DNA of 64,000 nucleotides from Candidatus Stammera capleta (GCA_015134335.1 CP043975.1:1-64000), one strand, 5' to 3'; numbered from the stretch's first letter, positions 11,705 to 23,826 are shown. Notes: generated by a model from the sequence alone, not told the origin. Made by a program: numbers and translations.

Positions 11705-13621
11705 TTATTTAATTATAAAATTACAAAATAAATCATTTACTAAACAAATAAAATCTACAGGATTATCTAATGAATTGCTTTCTATCAAAAGAGCTTGATA
11801 ATAAATAAAATTTATTCATTTATTAAATACATTAGAATCTTTAATAGTTTTAATATATTTAATTATTATATGATTAATATTAATATCTAAATAATACTTA
11901 ACTTTAGGTACATCTTTACCTGTAGATTTTAATAATTTTAACATTTGAGTACTAATATCATTAGTATCAGTTACTAAAACAGCAGGAAATTTTTCTAATT
12001 TATCAGTAATTCTAACTTCTTTAATATTATTACATAATAAATCATAAATCCTTTTAAAAAATTTTTCTTCATTAATATCAACAATATTACCATCATTTAC
12101 ATTTAATTTTTTATTTGTATCAGTTGTTAATATATTATCTAAATTTATATTGTTATTTTTATTAATAGAACAAAAATTAAATCCCTTATAATCAATCAAA
12201 TAACTCATCATTCATTCATCAATTCTATCTAACATAAATAATACTTCAATATTTTTCTTATCAAAAATCTCCAAATGAGGACTATTTTTAGCAGATATAT
12301 AATTTTCTGAATTAATATAATATATTTTATCTTGACCTATTTTCATATTATTAACATAATTATCTAAAGATATAAGCTCTTTTATATCATATTTAGAACT
12401 ATTAAATCTAAGCAATTTAGTTATTTTTGTTTTTTCTATAGAATTATCAGCTAATCCTTCTTTTAAAACTAAACCAAATTGATTTCAAAAAATATTATAT
12501 TTATCAATATCTAAAGATAAGTTATTTAACATTTTAAATATTTTATTCGTTATACTATTACCTAGTCTTTTCAAAACATAATTATTTTGTAAAATTTCTC
12601 TAGAAATATTTAATGGTAAATCATCAGTATCAATTATACCTTGAACAAATCTTAAACAATAAGGTATTAATTTTTTTATATCATCCATTATAAATACTTT
12701 TTTTACATATAATTTAATACAATTTTTGTATTCATCTCTATTTCAAATATTTCAAGGAGAAGTATCTGGTATATATAACAAACTAATATAATTTTGATCT
12801 CCTTCTACTTTATTATGACTTCAAATTAATGGCTTACCTAAATTATTTGTTAAATTAATATAAAAATTTATATAATCATTATCAATTAACTCAAATTTAG
12901 ATTTTAATCAAATAGCTTCATAAATATTAATTTTTTTTCATATAAATTTAGATTTTTCTTTATCAAATATTTTATATTCTATAGGAATAGAAATATAATT
13001 TGAATATTTATTTACTATTTTAATTAAATTATTAATATCTAAATATTCTTTACAAGAATCTTTAATATATAAAATTACATCTGTTCCAAACCCTTTTTTA
13101 TATAATTTATTTACAGTATAAATACCTTGAGCTTCTGAATATCATAAAATAGATTTATCAGCTTCTTTTTCTAAAATTGATCTAGTATGTACTTTAACTT
13201 TATAAGCAACAATAAAAGAAGAATAAAAACCTACTCCAAATTTTCCTATTAAATTATTATTTATTTCATTATTATTATTTAATTTATTCTTATTCTTTAA
13301 ATTTTTTAAAAATTTCTTAGTACCTGAATGAGCTATAGTTCCTAAATTATTAATAATTTCTTTATAAGTCATTCCTATACCATTGTCGCGTATAATTAAT
13401 TTTTTACCTTTAATTAAAATTCTAATATAAAAATTATTATTTAATTTTATATCTTTTCCTTTAGAAACTAAATAAAATTTTAATTTATCTATTGAATCAG
13501 AAGAATTAGATATTAATTCTCTTAAAAAAATATCCTTGTTAGAATATAAAGAATTAATCATTAAATCTAACAATTGTTTTATTTCAGATTTAAATACAAA
13601 CTGTTTTTCTTTAATATTCAT
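11705..13621 (-). CDS. htpG: Hsp90-family chaperone HtpG
   Basis: Bacterial Hsp90, an ATP-dependent dimeric chaperone. It encodes 638 residues (E. coli 624). The GHKL ATPase motifs are ELISNSSDSIDKL, DNGIGMT and GKFGVGFYSSFIVA. The middle domain has SREILQNN, and the C-terminal dimerisation domain ends near QALLIESNSLDNP. Many TGA=Trp codons split the frame. The adk-htpG-dnaX order is enteric, but ybaB and recR, normally between htpG and dnaX, are gone. RpoH is encoded nearby, so heat-shock control is plausible. Confidence 0.95.
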
Positions 13622-13691
13622 TATACAAACCTTAATTAATTTTATTTATATATATTATAATAATAATTAAAATTATATTTAATAAATAATA

Positions 13692-14777
13692 TTATAAAAT
13701 AATAGTTTTAAATATTAAATATTCAAAAAAAATTTTTTTATCATAATAATTTAATAAATTAGTTTTACCATATAAAAAAATATTATAATAATGTTTAATA
13801 TCTTTAATATTTACATATTTACTTAAATATAAAATATTTTCTTTATTTTTAATTATATTAAATTTAATAGAATTAATGTTAGGAATAATTTTTATTAATA
13901 ATAATTTATATAATTTATCTAAAATAGATAAAAAAATATCATTATATTCCATATTACTATTTAAAAAAATATCTAAATATGATAATATTTTATTATATTT
14001 TTTTTTAAATAAATTTTTTAAAAAATTAAAAATTAAATAATCATCAACCTTATTAAAAAAAATATTTACATATTTTAGTTTAATTTTAAATTTTATTAAA
14101 TATAATTGTTCTAATAATATTAAAGCATCTCTTAAACTTCCTTCAGAATTAATTGATATTAATTCTAAAGCACTCTTCTCAAATTTATAAGATTCTTTTT
14201 TACATATATAAATCAACCTATTATAAATTTCATCAATACTTAAAGGTTTTAAATAAAAACACATACATCTAGATAAAATAGTATTAGGAATTTTATTATA
14301 TTCCGTTGTTGCAAATATAAATTTTACATATTTAGGAGGTTCTTCTAAAACCTTTAATAAAGCATTAAAACTATATCTTGACAACATATGTACTTCATCA
14401 ATAATATATATTTTATACCTCATATTAATTGGTAAATAATATATACTATCTAAGATATCTTTTATATCCTCTAATTTAGATTTTGAAGCACCATCTATTT
14501 CTATTACATCACAAGATTTACCTTTACTAATAGATAAACAATTAGAACATTTTAAACAAAAATTACCATTAATTCCTAATTCACAATTCAAAGATTTTGA
14601 TAATAACCTTGATAAACTAGTTTTACCTACACCTTTAGGTCCATAAAACAAATAAGTACTATAAATTTTTTTATATTTTAAACTATTTAAAATAATTTTA
14701 ATTACATTATTATTCCCTATAAAATCTTTAAAATTTTTAGGCCTTCATTTTAAAGCTAAAACTTTATTATTATACAT
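13692..14777 (-). CDS. dnaX: DNA polymerase III clamp-loader ATPase DnaX, gamma-like short form
   Basis: AAA+ subunit that loads the beta clamp. It encodes 361 residues against 643 (tau) or 431 (gamma) in E. coli. Domains I-III remain: the N-terminus VLALKWRPKNF with a TGA Trp, Walker A GPKGVGKTS, a four-Cys zinc cluster between CELG and CSNC, DEVHMLS and the sensor/arginine-finger region TTEYNKIPNTILSRC. The tau domains IV-V that contact DnaB and the polymerase are absent, with no frameshift-like signal, so only a gamma-like product is expected. Start is the ATG at 14775-14777. Confidence 0.93.
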
Positions 14778-14847
14778 AATCAATTAATTTTATTAATTAA
14801 ATTATTATAATCTATATATTTATTATTCATTTAAAAAAATTATAAAT

Positions 14848-17394
14848 TTAATTAAAATATTTTATTTTAGTTTTAAAAAATTTAAAATCTAATAAAAACT
14901 TATCTAAATCATTAATATTATCAGGTATTATAAATAATATTTTAATTAACTCATAATAAAAATTATCTAATATTTTAAAAAAAATTTTATATGATTCAAT
15001 TTTATATTCTTGTATAGGATCTTTGTTTGCATAACCTCTTAAATGAATATATTCTTTTAATGAATCAATATAAAATATATATTCCTGTCATAAATTATCT
15101 AATAATCTAATCATAATATTTTTTAAAATAATATTAAAAATTTTATTACCATAATTAATTTTTTTTATTTTATAAATTTTTATTAATTTTTTTATAATTA
15201 TTTTTTTCAAACTTAAGTAATTAATATAACTTAAATATTTATCTTTAATAACATAATTTAAATTTAAAAATAATACATATTTAATATATTTAATTCTCTT
15301 ACTAAAATTAATTTTAGTTATATTATTAAATAATTTATTTATATATTCTTTAATAATTATTTTATAATCTAAATTAATATATTTTGAATATAAAATATCA
15401 TTCCTTTTATCATATATAATTTTTCTTTGAACATTTGTAATATCATCATATTGTAATAAATTTTTACGTATTTCAAAATTTCTTAATTCTATTTCATTTT
15501 GAGCTTTTTCAATTAATTTATTTATTAATGAATCTTCTATATTTTTTGAAAATTTACTATTAAAACCTATATTTTTTATCATATTTAAAATATTCTTAGA
15601 CATAAACATTTTAATTAAAGAATCTTCAAAAGATATATAAAATATTGAAGAACCAGGATCACCTTGACGTCCCGCCCTTCCCCTTAATTGATCATCTATT
15701 CTTCTAGATTCATTCCTTTCAACACCTATTATATGTAACCCTCCTAAATTTTTAACTAATTTATTATTTAATTTTCATTTATTTAATAAAATTTTATAAT
15801 CTTTATAAAATCTTTTTTTATATAAAAAATTAATTTTTGAAAAATAATTACCTCCTAAAATTATATCTGTACCTCTACCAGCCATATTAGTAGCTATTGT
15901 AACAGAATTTAATTTACCTGCTTGTGATATAATTTTAGATTCTAATTTATGATATTTAGCATTTAATACATTATGTTTTATACCCAACTTCTCTAATTTC
16001 ATAGAAATCAATTCTGATTTTTCTACAGTCAATGTACCTACCAAAATAGGTTGACCTAATTTATTTCTTCTAATTATATCATTAATAATATAATCAATTT
16101 TATTTTTTTCATTTGTAAAAAATATATCTTCATAATCTCTTCTAATTAAAGGCTTGTTAGTAGGAATAACAACAGTATCCATATTATATATTTGTTTAAA
16201 TTCACAAGATTCATTAATAGCTGTACCACTCATACCTGATAACTTTTCATATAATCTAAAATAATTTTGAAAAGTAATAGAAGCTAATATTTTACTATCA
16301 CTACTTAAAGATATTCCTTCTTTAGCTTCAATAGCTTGATGTAATCCATCACTTCATTTTTTATCAGGCATTAACCTTCCAGTAAATTCATCAATAATAA
16401 TAATTTTATTATTTATTACTAAATAATCTATATTTTTTTTATATAAATAATGAGCCTTTAATGATATTATTATATAATTAATTAATTTAATATTTTTTTT
16501 TTTATATAAAAAATTATTACTTTTCTTCTTTACTAACCCTTTTTGTAATAATAAATTTTCTAATTTTAAAAATCCTTTATCAGTTAAATAAATATTTTTA
16601 AGTTTAAAATTTATTATAAAATCACCCAAAATATTTAATTTATCATTTTGAATTTTTAAATTATGTATTATACTATTTATTTTAGTATATATATTATTAA
16701 TATTTAATATATCATCTGAAATTATTAAAGGAGTTCTAGCTTCATCTATTAAAATAGAATCAATTTCATCTAAAAGAGCATAAAATAAATATTTTCTTTG
16801 CACTTTATCTTCTATTCTTAAAACTAAATTATCTTTTAAATAATCAAAACAAAACTCATTATTAGTTCCATAAGTAATATCACATAAATAAGCATCTTGT
16901 TTCTCTAAAATTGATAAATTAGATAAATTTAATCCAACACTAAGTCCTAAAAAATTAAATAATTTTCTATTATTAGTAGAATCACGCTTAGCTAAATACT
17001 CATTAATAGTAATTACATGAACTCCTTTATTATATAAAGAATGAAAATATATTGGTAAAGTAGAAGTTATGGTCTTACCTTCTCCTGTTTTCATATCAGT
17101 AATATATCCTTTATTTAAATATAAAGCACTAATTAATTGAACATCAAATAAATTAATATTAAAAATTCTTTTAATAGATTCAATAATATTAGCAAATATT
17201 TCTGGAATTATAATATTAATATCTTTTCCAGATAAAAAATACTCTTTATATTTAAAAGTATTTTTTTTCAAATCATTATTTGTTTTTATACTAAATTCTT
17301 CTTTTAAATTTTTTATTTTATTAATTATATTTGATATTTCATTATAATTAATATTACGTCAATTAAAAATATATGAAAATAATTTTTTAAACAT
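14848..17394 (-). CDS. secA: Preprotein translocase ATPase SecA
   Basis: Motor driving proteins through SecYEG. It encodes 848 residues (E. coli 901). Walker [32 protein letters not shown]-type helicase motifs ([14 protein letters not shown]), [13 protein letters not shown] and [10 protein letters not shown] are all present, split only by TGA=Trp codons. The C-terminal zinc/SecB-binding tail is missing, so the protein ends soon after the helical scaffold ([20 protein letters not shown]). The porin gene provides an obvious substrate; secY is at the right edge. Confidence 0.95.
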
Positions 17395-17478
17395 AAATTA
17401 ATTTAAATTTATTTTATACTAAAATTTACTATATATAATTATATAATAAATACAAATTAAATAAAATATAAGTATAAA

Positions 17479-17787
17479 ATGAAAAAAAAACCAACATCTA
17501 TATATAATATTATAACTTCTAAATATAAACTAAAATATTTAAATAAAATAATTAATAAATACAATATAATAAAAAATTTAAATAAAAAAATAAAAAAAAT
17601 TATACCTAATATAATATATAAACAATGTAAAATAATAAATATAAATAAACATAATATTATTTTAGAAACAAATAATATACACTTAAAAATATATTTATTA
17701 AAAAACAAAAATAAAATTATATCAAAATTAAAAACAAATAAAATTAAATATTTTTACATAAACATAAATCAAAATTTAATAATTTAA
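17479..17787 (+). CDS. dciA: Small DUF721/DciA-like protein, putative replicative-helicase loader
   Basis: A 102-residue basic protein. The N-terminal KKKPTSIYNII, then a helix, then LNKKIKKIIPNIIYKQCKIINI and an alternating strand segment ILETNNIHLKIYL followed by a helix (NKIISKLK), has the layout of the DUF721/DciA KH-like domain (Lxxlnxxlxxllpxxlxxhcrv... sxaWatrLrylxxxLlxxL). In many gammaproteobacteria a DUF721 gene lies beside secA/lpxC, as here. DciA assists DnaB loading in bacteria that lack DnaC/DnaI, and dnaB is in this window. Assignment is by eye; a lineage-specific protein is possible. It overlaps rsmH tail to tail by 3 bases. Confidence 0.55.
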   Translation: MKKKPTSIYNIITSKYKLKYLNKIINKYNIIKNLNKKIKKIIPNIIYKQCKIININKHNIILETNNIHLKIYLLKNKNKIISKLKTNKIKYFYININQNLII

Positions 17788-18719
17788 CATTTTTGTGCTA
17801 TTCTTAAAATAGCACTTCTTATATTATTACAATTATTAATTTCATTTAATGAAGGCTTATATTTACCTAAATTTAACATTTTAATAGGAAATCTTTCTTT
17901 TATTTGTAAATTAGTTAAAGGAATTTTACTTAATAATAAATTATTAATATTACTTTTATTCATTATAAAATTTTTTACTATACTATCTTCTAAAGAATTA
18001 AAACTAATAACAACCAATCTACCACCTTTACGTAATACTTTATAAGCACAATCTAAACCTAATTTAATATTATTTAATTCATTATTAATAAATAATCTAA
18101 TAGCTTGAAATGTTTTAGTAGATTGGTGTATTCTTTTTCTTTTATAAATATTTTTAATTATTAAATTATTTAAATCACTAGTAGTATTAAATTTATTTAT
18201 ACGTTTATACAATATTATTTTACGAGATATTTTTTTTGCATTTTTTTCTTGACCTAAATTTTTTATTACATTATAAATTTCATTATAATTAGCTTTATTT
18301 AATCATTCACTTGCCTTAATTCCTATATTTTGATTTAATCTCATATCTAAAGGACCTTTCCTTAAAAAAGAAAAACCTCTATTAGAATTATTTAATTGAT
18401 AAGTTGAAATACCTAAATCAAATAATACTCCATCTATTTTTTCAGTTAATAAAAAAAGATCCATATAATATTTTAATTTAATAAAATTATTATTAATAAA
18501 CATAAATCTAGAATCATTAATATTATTATTTACTATATTAGTAACATTAGGATCTATATCAAAAGCAAAAAGCTTACCATAAGAATTTAAATTATTTAAT
18601 ATTTTATATGAATGCCCTCCACATCCATATGTACAATCTATATAAATACCGTTTTTTTTAATATTTAAATAATTAATAATATCATCTAAAAATGCAGAAC
18701 AATGAAAATATTTACACAT
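17784..18719 (-). CDS. rsmH: 16S rRNA (cytosine-1402-N4) methyltransferase RsmH (MraW)
   Basis: SAM-dependent methylation of C1402 in the decoding centre. It encodes 311 residues (E. coli 313). YIDCTYGCGGHSYKIL is the SAM site, followed by FAFDIDPN, LFDLGISTYQLN, RGFSFLRKGPLDMR and late motifs GGRLVVISFNSLEDSIVK and RSAILRIAQK. A TGA Trp lies in the NEWL-type segment at about 18301. It is the only survivor here of the mra/fts division cluster that neighbours secA in enterics. Confidence 0.95.
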
Positions 18720-18796
18720 AATAATCCTAAAAAATAATATACTTTTAAAAAAAAAAATTATACAATTATTTATATAATAAATTAATATTTAATAAA

Positions 18797-19564
18797 ATGA
18801 AACATAAACTTATTATATGTAATTGAAAACTAAATGGTAATAAAAATTTTATTAAAAAATATATTAAATATTTAATTAAAAATTATTTTATATTAAATTT
18901 ATTTAAACTTTCTATTGCTCCTCCTATTATATATATAGATTATATTAGTAAATTAATCAAAAATTATAATATAACACTAACTGTACAAAATATTGATAAA
19001 CATATTCAAGGAGCATATACTGGTGAAATTTCTATAAAAATGATTAAAGATTTTAATATAAAATATATAATATTAGGACACTCAGAACAAATTAAATATC
19101 ATAATGAAACTTTAAAAGATATATTTAAAAAAATTATATTATTACAAAAATATAATTTTGTACCAATAATTTGTATTGGTGAAAATTATAATGAATATAA
19201 AAACAAACTAAGCATAAAAACATGCAAAAAACAAATTAATTATTTATTTAAAAATAATAATATTATAAACAATAAAAATATTATTTTAGCTTATGAACCT
19301 ATATGGGCTATAAATAGTAAAAATAATAATAAATCAAATTTACTAAATATTAAACATATTACTAAAATTATTAAATTTATTAAAAATTATTTAAATAAAA
19401 TTAATTACAATAAAAATATAAAAATTATTTATGGAGGATCTGTTAATACTGATAATATAAATATTTTAATTAATATAAAAAATATATCTGGATTGTTAAT
19501 AGGAACTGCAAGTTGAAATATAAAAAATTTTATATTTTTACTAAAATCAATAAAATTAAAATAA
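18797..19564 (+). CDS. tpiA: Triosephosphate isomerase
   Basis: Interconverts dihydroxyacetone phosphate and glyceraldehyde-3-phosphate. It encodes 255 residues, the E. coli length. Substrate-binding CNWKLNGN (Trp is TGA) near the N-terminus, catalytic His in ILGHSEQ, catalytic Glu in LAYEPIWAI, and the phosphate-binding GGSVN and GTAS loops. Start is the ATG at 18797-18799. A hairpin terminator follows at once. Confidence 0.96.
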
Positions 19565-19595
19565 TATATGTATTATTTTATTAATAATACATATA
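19565..19595. terminator. Hairpin terminator between convergent tpiA and rpmE
   Basis: A 13-base perfect stem (19565-19577 with 19583-19595) with a 5-base TTATT loop and a run of T on the plus strand directly after it. It lies between the tpiA stop and the rpmE stop and could serve both strands. Confidence 0.65.
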
Positions 19596-19617
19596 ATTTT
19601 ATTTACTTATTTATAAT

Positions 19618-19833
19618 TTAAAATATTAAATTAATATTTTTAAAACGTTTTTTTAAATTTTGAATTCTACCTTTAGAACCTGTTATTTTTTGTTTCCCTG
19701 TATAAAAAGCATGACATTTATAACAAACATCAATAATAAATTTATATTTACTACTAGTAAATATTTTAATTAAATTACCACAAGAACATTTTATATTTAA
19801 TTTATAAATTTTAGGATGTATATTTTTTTTCAT
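19618..19833 (-). CDS. rpmE: 50S ribosomal protein L31 (zinc type)
   Basis: Large-subunit protein bridging the subunits. It encodes 71 residues. MKKNIHPKIY, KCSCGN and DVCYKCHAFYTGKQK include the Cys ligands of the zinc-binding C+ form, and GGR-like GSKGRIQNLKKRF follows. In E. coli rpmE is close to hslVU, which lies just beyond the following gap. Confidence 0.96.
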   Translation of the reverse strand: MKKNIHPKIYKLNIKCSCGNLIKIFTSSKYKFIIDVCYKCHAFYTGKQKITGSKGRIQNLKKRFKNINLIF

Positions 19834-20724
19834 ATTTAATTTATCTATATAAATAATAAAAAAATAATTTATTTATAATAATAATTATATAATAAATATT
19901 AAATATATTATGTAATAAAATGTTTATTTTTAAAATAATTTTACAAATTTATAAAATTAATAAATTACTTTATAAAATTTAAAATATTAAAAATTTATAA
20001 ATATAATATATATTATTAATACAATTAAATAATAAAAAAATAACAGTTATCATAATTAATATATATTCATTTAATAAAATAAAACATTTATTAATTAATA
20101 TAAAAATTAAAAATATTATATCAATTATTTATAAAAATTGTATTAAAAAAAAAAATATTAAAATTAATATTTTATTTATATAAAAATTATTATATTACAA
20201 AATTATTTTTTTATTTAATACCTAAAAATAAAAAAATATATATAAAAAATTAATAAACAAAAAAAAATAAAATATATTGTAAAAATAATATTTACTTAAT
20301 AATAAAATACACACATAAAATTAAAATAAAAATTTTAATTAAAATTATAAAAAAAAATATAAAAAAAAATTACAAATTTTAATATTAAAATCTAAAATAA
20401 AAAATATACAATATATAAAAAAATAAATAAAAAAATAAAAATTATAAATTCCCCACCCTATTTAAATTAATATATTATAAGATTACAAAATTTTAATTAA
20501 TAACTACATTATATATATTTAAAAAAAAATTAATAATATAAAACAAGATTTTCATAATATTAACATATCATAACCATTTAAAAATAAATTTATTTATATA
20601 TATAAATAAATTAAATATATATATATAAAAAAAAAAATATATATATAAATTTATTAAAAAAATTATAAAAATAATTAAAATATATAATATTAAATATTTA
20701 ATTTAAATAAATTAATAATAAATA
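19834..20724. other. Largest non-coding region, A/T-rich with a 26-base palindrome
   Basis: About 890 bases without a gene-like frame. It contains a perfect 26-base A/T palindrome at 20588-20613, neighbouring TA runs at 20616-20650, and one isolated CCCCACCC at 20452-20459 in otherwise C-poor DNA. I see no tRNA signature, no signal-recognition-particle RNA core and no DnaA-box cluster. In E. coli priA lies next to rpmE, so this could be a fully eroded gene or a structural or regulatory spacer. Confidence 0.5.
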
Positions 20725-21003
20725 TTAAAAACAACTTATTAAAGAAGTAGATAAATTACATAACTTACATATTTGTTTAAAAATACCTTTAGGAAACAAT
20801 GTAAATAAAAAAATACTACTATAAGTATAGTTTTTATTATTTATATTTAAATAAGTTAATAAATTTTTTATACTAGGTAATATTTTATTTTTTATATAAA
20901 ATTTCATAAAATAATATATAATTTTTCAATGAATTTTAGTTAATTTAATTTTAATCTTTTTTGCCCTATAAATAATTAATTTTTTTTTTACAAAACATTT
21001 CAT
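20725..21003 (-). CDS. tusE: Sulfur-relay protein TusE (DsrC family)
   Basis: TusE hands sulfur to MnmA for 2-thiouridine at tRNA position 34. It encodes 92 residues (E. coli 109; N-terminus shorter). The family signature is clear: KIHWKIIYYFMKFY matches EHWEVVRFVRDFY, and LFPKGIFKQICKL matches LFPKGPAKQATKI, with the essential penultimate Cys kept (ISCF). The Trp of the HW pair is a TGA codon, so a shorter start at 20907 would be wrong; an in-frame TAA at 21007-21009 fixes the upstream limit. It follows hslU by 14 bases. Its partner mnmA is at 56.3 kb. Confidence 0.85.
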
Positions 21004-21017
21004 ATTTTATATCAAAA

Positions 21018-22367
21018 TTATAATATAAATTTACTTAAATCTTCATTTACTACTAAATGATTTAGTTTTAATTTAACATATTTACTATCTATTTTAATTA
21101 ATTTATTATAATAATCTGTAGCATTATAAGATATATCTTCCATTAATTTTTCTAATACAGTATGTAATCTTCTTGCACCTATATTTTCAGAATTTTCATT
21201 TATTGTTCATGCTATTTTAGCTATTTTTTTTATTCCCCCATTAGTAAATTGAATATTAACATTTTCTACATTTAATAAATATTTATATTGTGAAGTTATA
21301 GATACATTAGGCTCAACTAATATTTTACAAAAATCCTTAACACTTAATGAACTTAGTTTAACCCTAATAGGAAACCTACCTTGTAATTCAGGTATTAAAT
21401 CAGAAGGACTACATAACTGAAAAGACCCTGAGGCTATAAATAATATAAAATCTGTTTTTACAACACCATATTTAGTAGATACAGTACAACCTTCAACTAA
21501 AGGTAATAAATCTCTTTGAACTCCCTCTCTTGAAACTCCTGAATCTAATATTTGTCCTCTTTTACAAATTTTATCAATTTCATCAATAAAAACTATTCCT
21601 TGTTGTTCAACTAAATCTATAGCACGCTTTTTAATATCATCTAAATTAATTAATTTAGCAGATTCCTCGTCAATTAATAATTTTATTGCTTGTTTAATTT
21701 TTAATTTACGTAATTTTTTTTTTTGACCACTTAAATTTTGAAATATTGATTGTAATTGACTAGTCATTTCTTCCATACCAGGTGGTGACATTATTTCTAT
21801 ACCTAAAGTTGGAATAGATATATTAATTTCAATATCTTTGTCATCAAAAATTTTATTACGTAATTTACACAATAAATTTTTTTTTATATATATATGTGAA
21901 TTAATATCACTTAATTCTTTATCATTAAATTCAGATTTAATAAATTTTGAATCATTTATTAATAAATCTAAAATACGGTTTTCTGCTAAAATTTTAGCTT
22001 TATTATAATTATCCTTTACCACCTGCATCTTTATCATCTTAACAGCATAATCAGTTAAATCTCTTATTATAGAATCTACTTCTTTACCTACATATCCTAC
22101 TTCAGTAAATTTAGTTGCTTCTACCTTTATAAAAGGAGAATTACTTAATTTAGCCAAACGACGAGCTATTTCTGTTTTACCTACTCCTGTTGTTCCAATC
22201 ATTAAAATATTTTTAGGAGTAATTTCACTTTTTAAATCATCATTAAGCTGCATTCTTCTCCATCTATTACGTAAAGCAATTGATACAGCTCTTTTAGCAT
22301 CATTTTGACTAATAATAAATTTATCTAATTCATTAACTATTTCTTGAGGCGTCATTTCATTATACAT
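21018..22367 (-). CDS. hslU: HslUV protease ATPase subunit HslU
   Basis: AAA+ unfoldase feeding HslV. It encodes 449 residues (E. coli 443). N-terminal [20 protein letters not shown], Walker [28 protein letters not shown] pore region, Walker [11 protein letters not shown], and the C-terminal [19 protein letters not shown] with the HslV-docking end DLSKFIL. A TGA Trp at 21207-21209 joins the parts. Downstream partner of hslV (33-base gap). Confidence 0.96.
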
Positions 22368-22400
22368 AATATGTTTTCTCTATAATAAAAATATTATTTT

Positions 22401-22934
22401 TTATTCTTTTATACATAATAATTTTTCTATTGTAAAACTATGATTAGTATAAACACATAAATCTGCAGCTATACATAAAGATTTTTTTACTATATTAAAT
22501 GAATCTAAATTAGTATTTTCTATTAATGCTTTTGCGGCAGAAAAAGCATAATTACCTCCACTACCAATTGCAATCAAATCATTTTCAGGTTGTATAACAT
22601 CTCCATTACCAGTAATTATTAAAGAACTATTAATATCAACAATAGCTAATAATGCTTCTAATTTCCTTAAAATTTTATCTGTTCTTCAATCTTTAGCTAA
22701 TTCTACAGCTGATTTTATTATATGACCCTGATATATTTCTAATTTTTTTTCAAATAATTCAAATAAAGTAAACGCATCAGCAGTACTACCGGCAAAACCA
22801 GCTATAACTTTATCATTATATAATTTCCTAACTTTTTTAACATTTCCTTTCATAATAGTATTATTAAATGTAGCTTGACCATCACCACCCATCACTACTA
22901 AATTTTTAATTCTTACACTTAAAATAGTTGTCAC
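22401..22934 (-). CDS. hslV: HslUV protease catalytic subunit HslV
   Basis: Proteasome-like threonine protease. It encodes 177 residues (E. coli 176). It starts MTTILSVR, so Thr2 becomes the N-terminal nucleophile. [22 protein letters not shown] and [17 protein letters not shown] are almost identical to the enteric enzyme, with [14 protein letters not shown] further on. A TGA Trp (22686-22688) falls in LAKDWRTD. It lies 19 bases after rpoH on the same strand, so the rpoH-hslV-hslU-tusE genes may be cotranscribed. Confidence 0.96.
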
Positions 22935-22953
22935 TTATTTACCTATATATAAA

Positions 22954-23826
22954 TTAATAATTTTTAATTAAAAATCTTAACTTTTTAATCGCATTTTTTT
23001 CTAATTGACGAATACGCTCAGAAGATATTTTATAATATTCTGCTAACTTTTTTAAAGTCACTTTTTTCTTTCGCAATCATCTAGATTTAATAATATGTTT
23101 ACTTCTATTATCTAAATTAATAAAAGCTAATTTTAACTTTTTCAAAATATATTTTTTTCAATTTAAATATTCTATATTATCAGTAAAATTAGAATTTTTA
23201 TCCATCAAATTATCATTTAATAAATCTTTATTATAAAATAAATTACCATCAAAATATTTATTAATATTATTAACACCCAAATTAATATCATTATAAAACA
23301 TTCTTGATTCCATTTTATAAATATCCTTTTTAGATACTGATAATTTTTTAGAAATTAAATTAATTTCTTTATATTTTAATCAACCTATTTTTTTTTTTAA
23401 CTTTCTTAAATTAAAAAACAACTTACGTTGTGATTTAGTTGTAGCAATTTTTACTATACGTAAATTTTTTAATATAAATTCATGTATTTCACATTTAATT
23501 CAGTAAATAGCAAAAGATATTATTCTTACTTTATATAAAGGATTAAATTTTTTAATTGCTTTTATTAATCCTATGTTACCTTCTTGAATTAAATCAGATA
23601 TTGCTATACCATAACCTAAATAATTTTTTGCAACATTTAATACAAATTTTAAATTAAATATAATTAATTTTTTAATACTATTTATATTATTATAATAATA
23701 AAAATCATTAATTAATTTATATTCTTGTTCATAAGATAATATAGGTAAAGAATTAATAAAATAAATATAAGTATTTAAATTTCCTACACAAAATATATTA
23801 AAATTAATATTAGTATTAACTGACAT
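22954..23826 (-). CDS. rpoH: Heat-shock sigma factor sigma-32
   Basis: Directs RNA polymerase to heat-shock promoters. It encodes 290 residues (E. coli 284). Region 2 reads [19 protein letters not shown] and [17 protein letters not shown] (Trp as TGA). The RpoH box is [21 protein letters not shown]. Region 4 is [25 protein letters not shown]. The sequence is RpoH rather than RpoD. Its usual targets dnaKJ, htpG, hslVU, clpPX and lon are all in the window. Confidence 0.95.

Noticed and set aside
17457..17708. A minus-strand hydrophobic frame opposite the DciA-like gene
   Set aside because: Low-complexity Phe/Ile/Leu shadow of a Lys/Asn/Ile-rich gene. The plus-strand frame has family-like structure.
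20440..20560. Signal recognition particle RNA suggested by CCCCACCC
   Set aside because: The conserved GGTCAGG/GGAAGCAGCC core is not found nearby on either strand.
20588..20613. The 26-base palindrome as the telomere-resolution site
   Set aside because: It is pure A/T, short compared with the roughly 50-base sites known for N15-type enzymes, lacks the alternating G/C centre, and is 20 kb from the resolvase gene. Chance is likely in such DNA.
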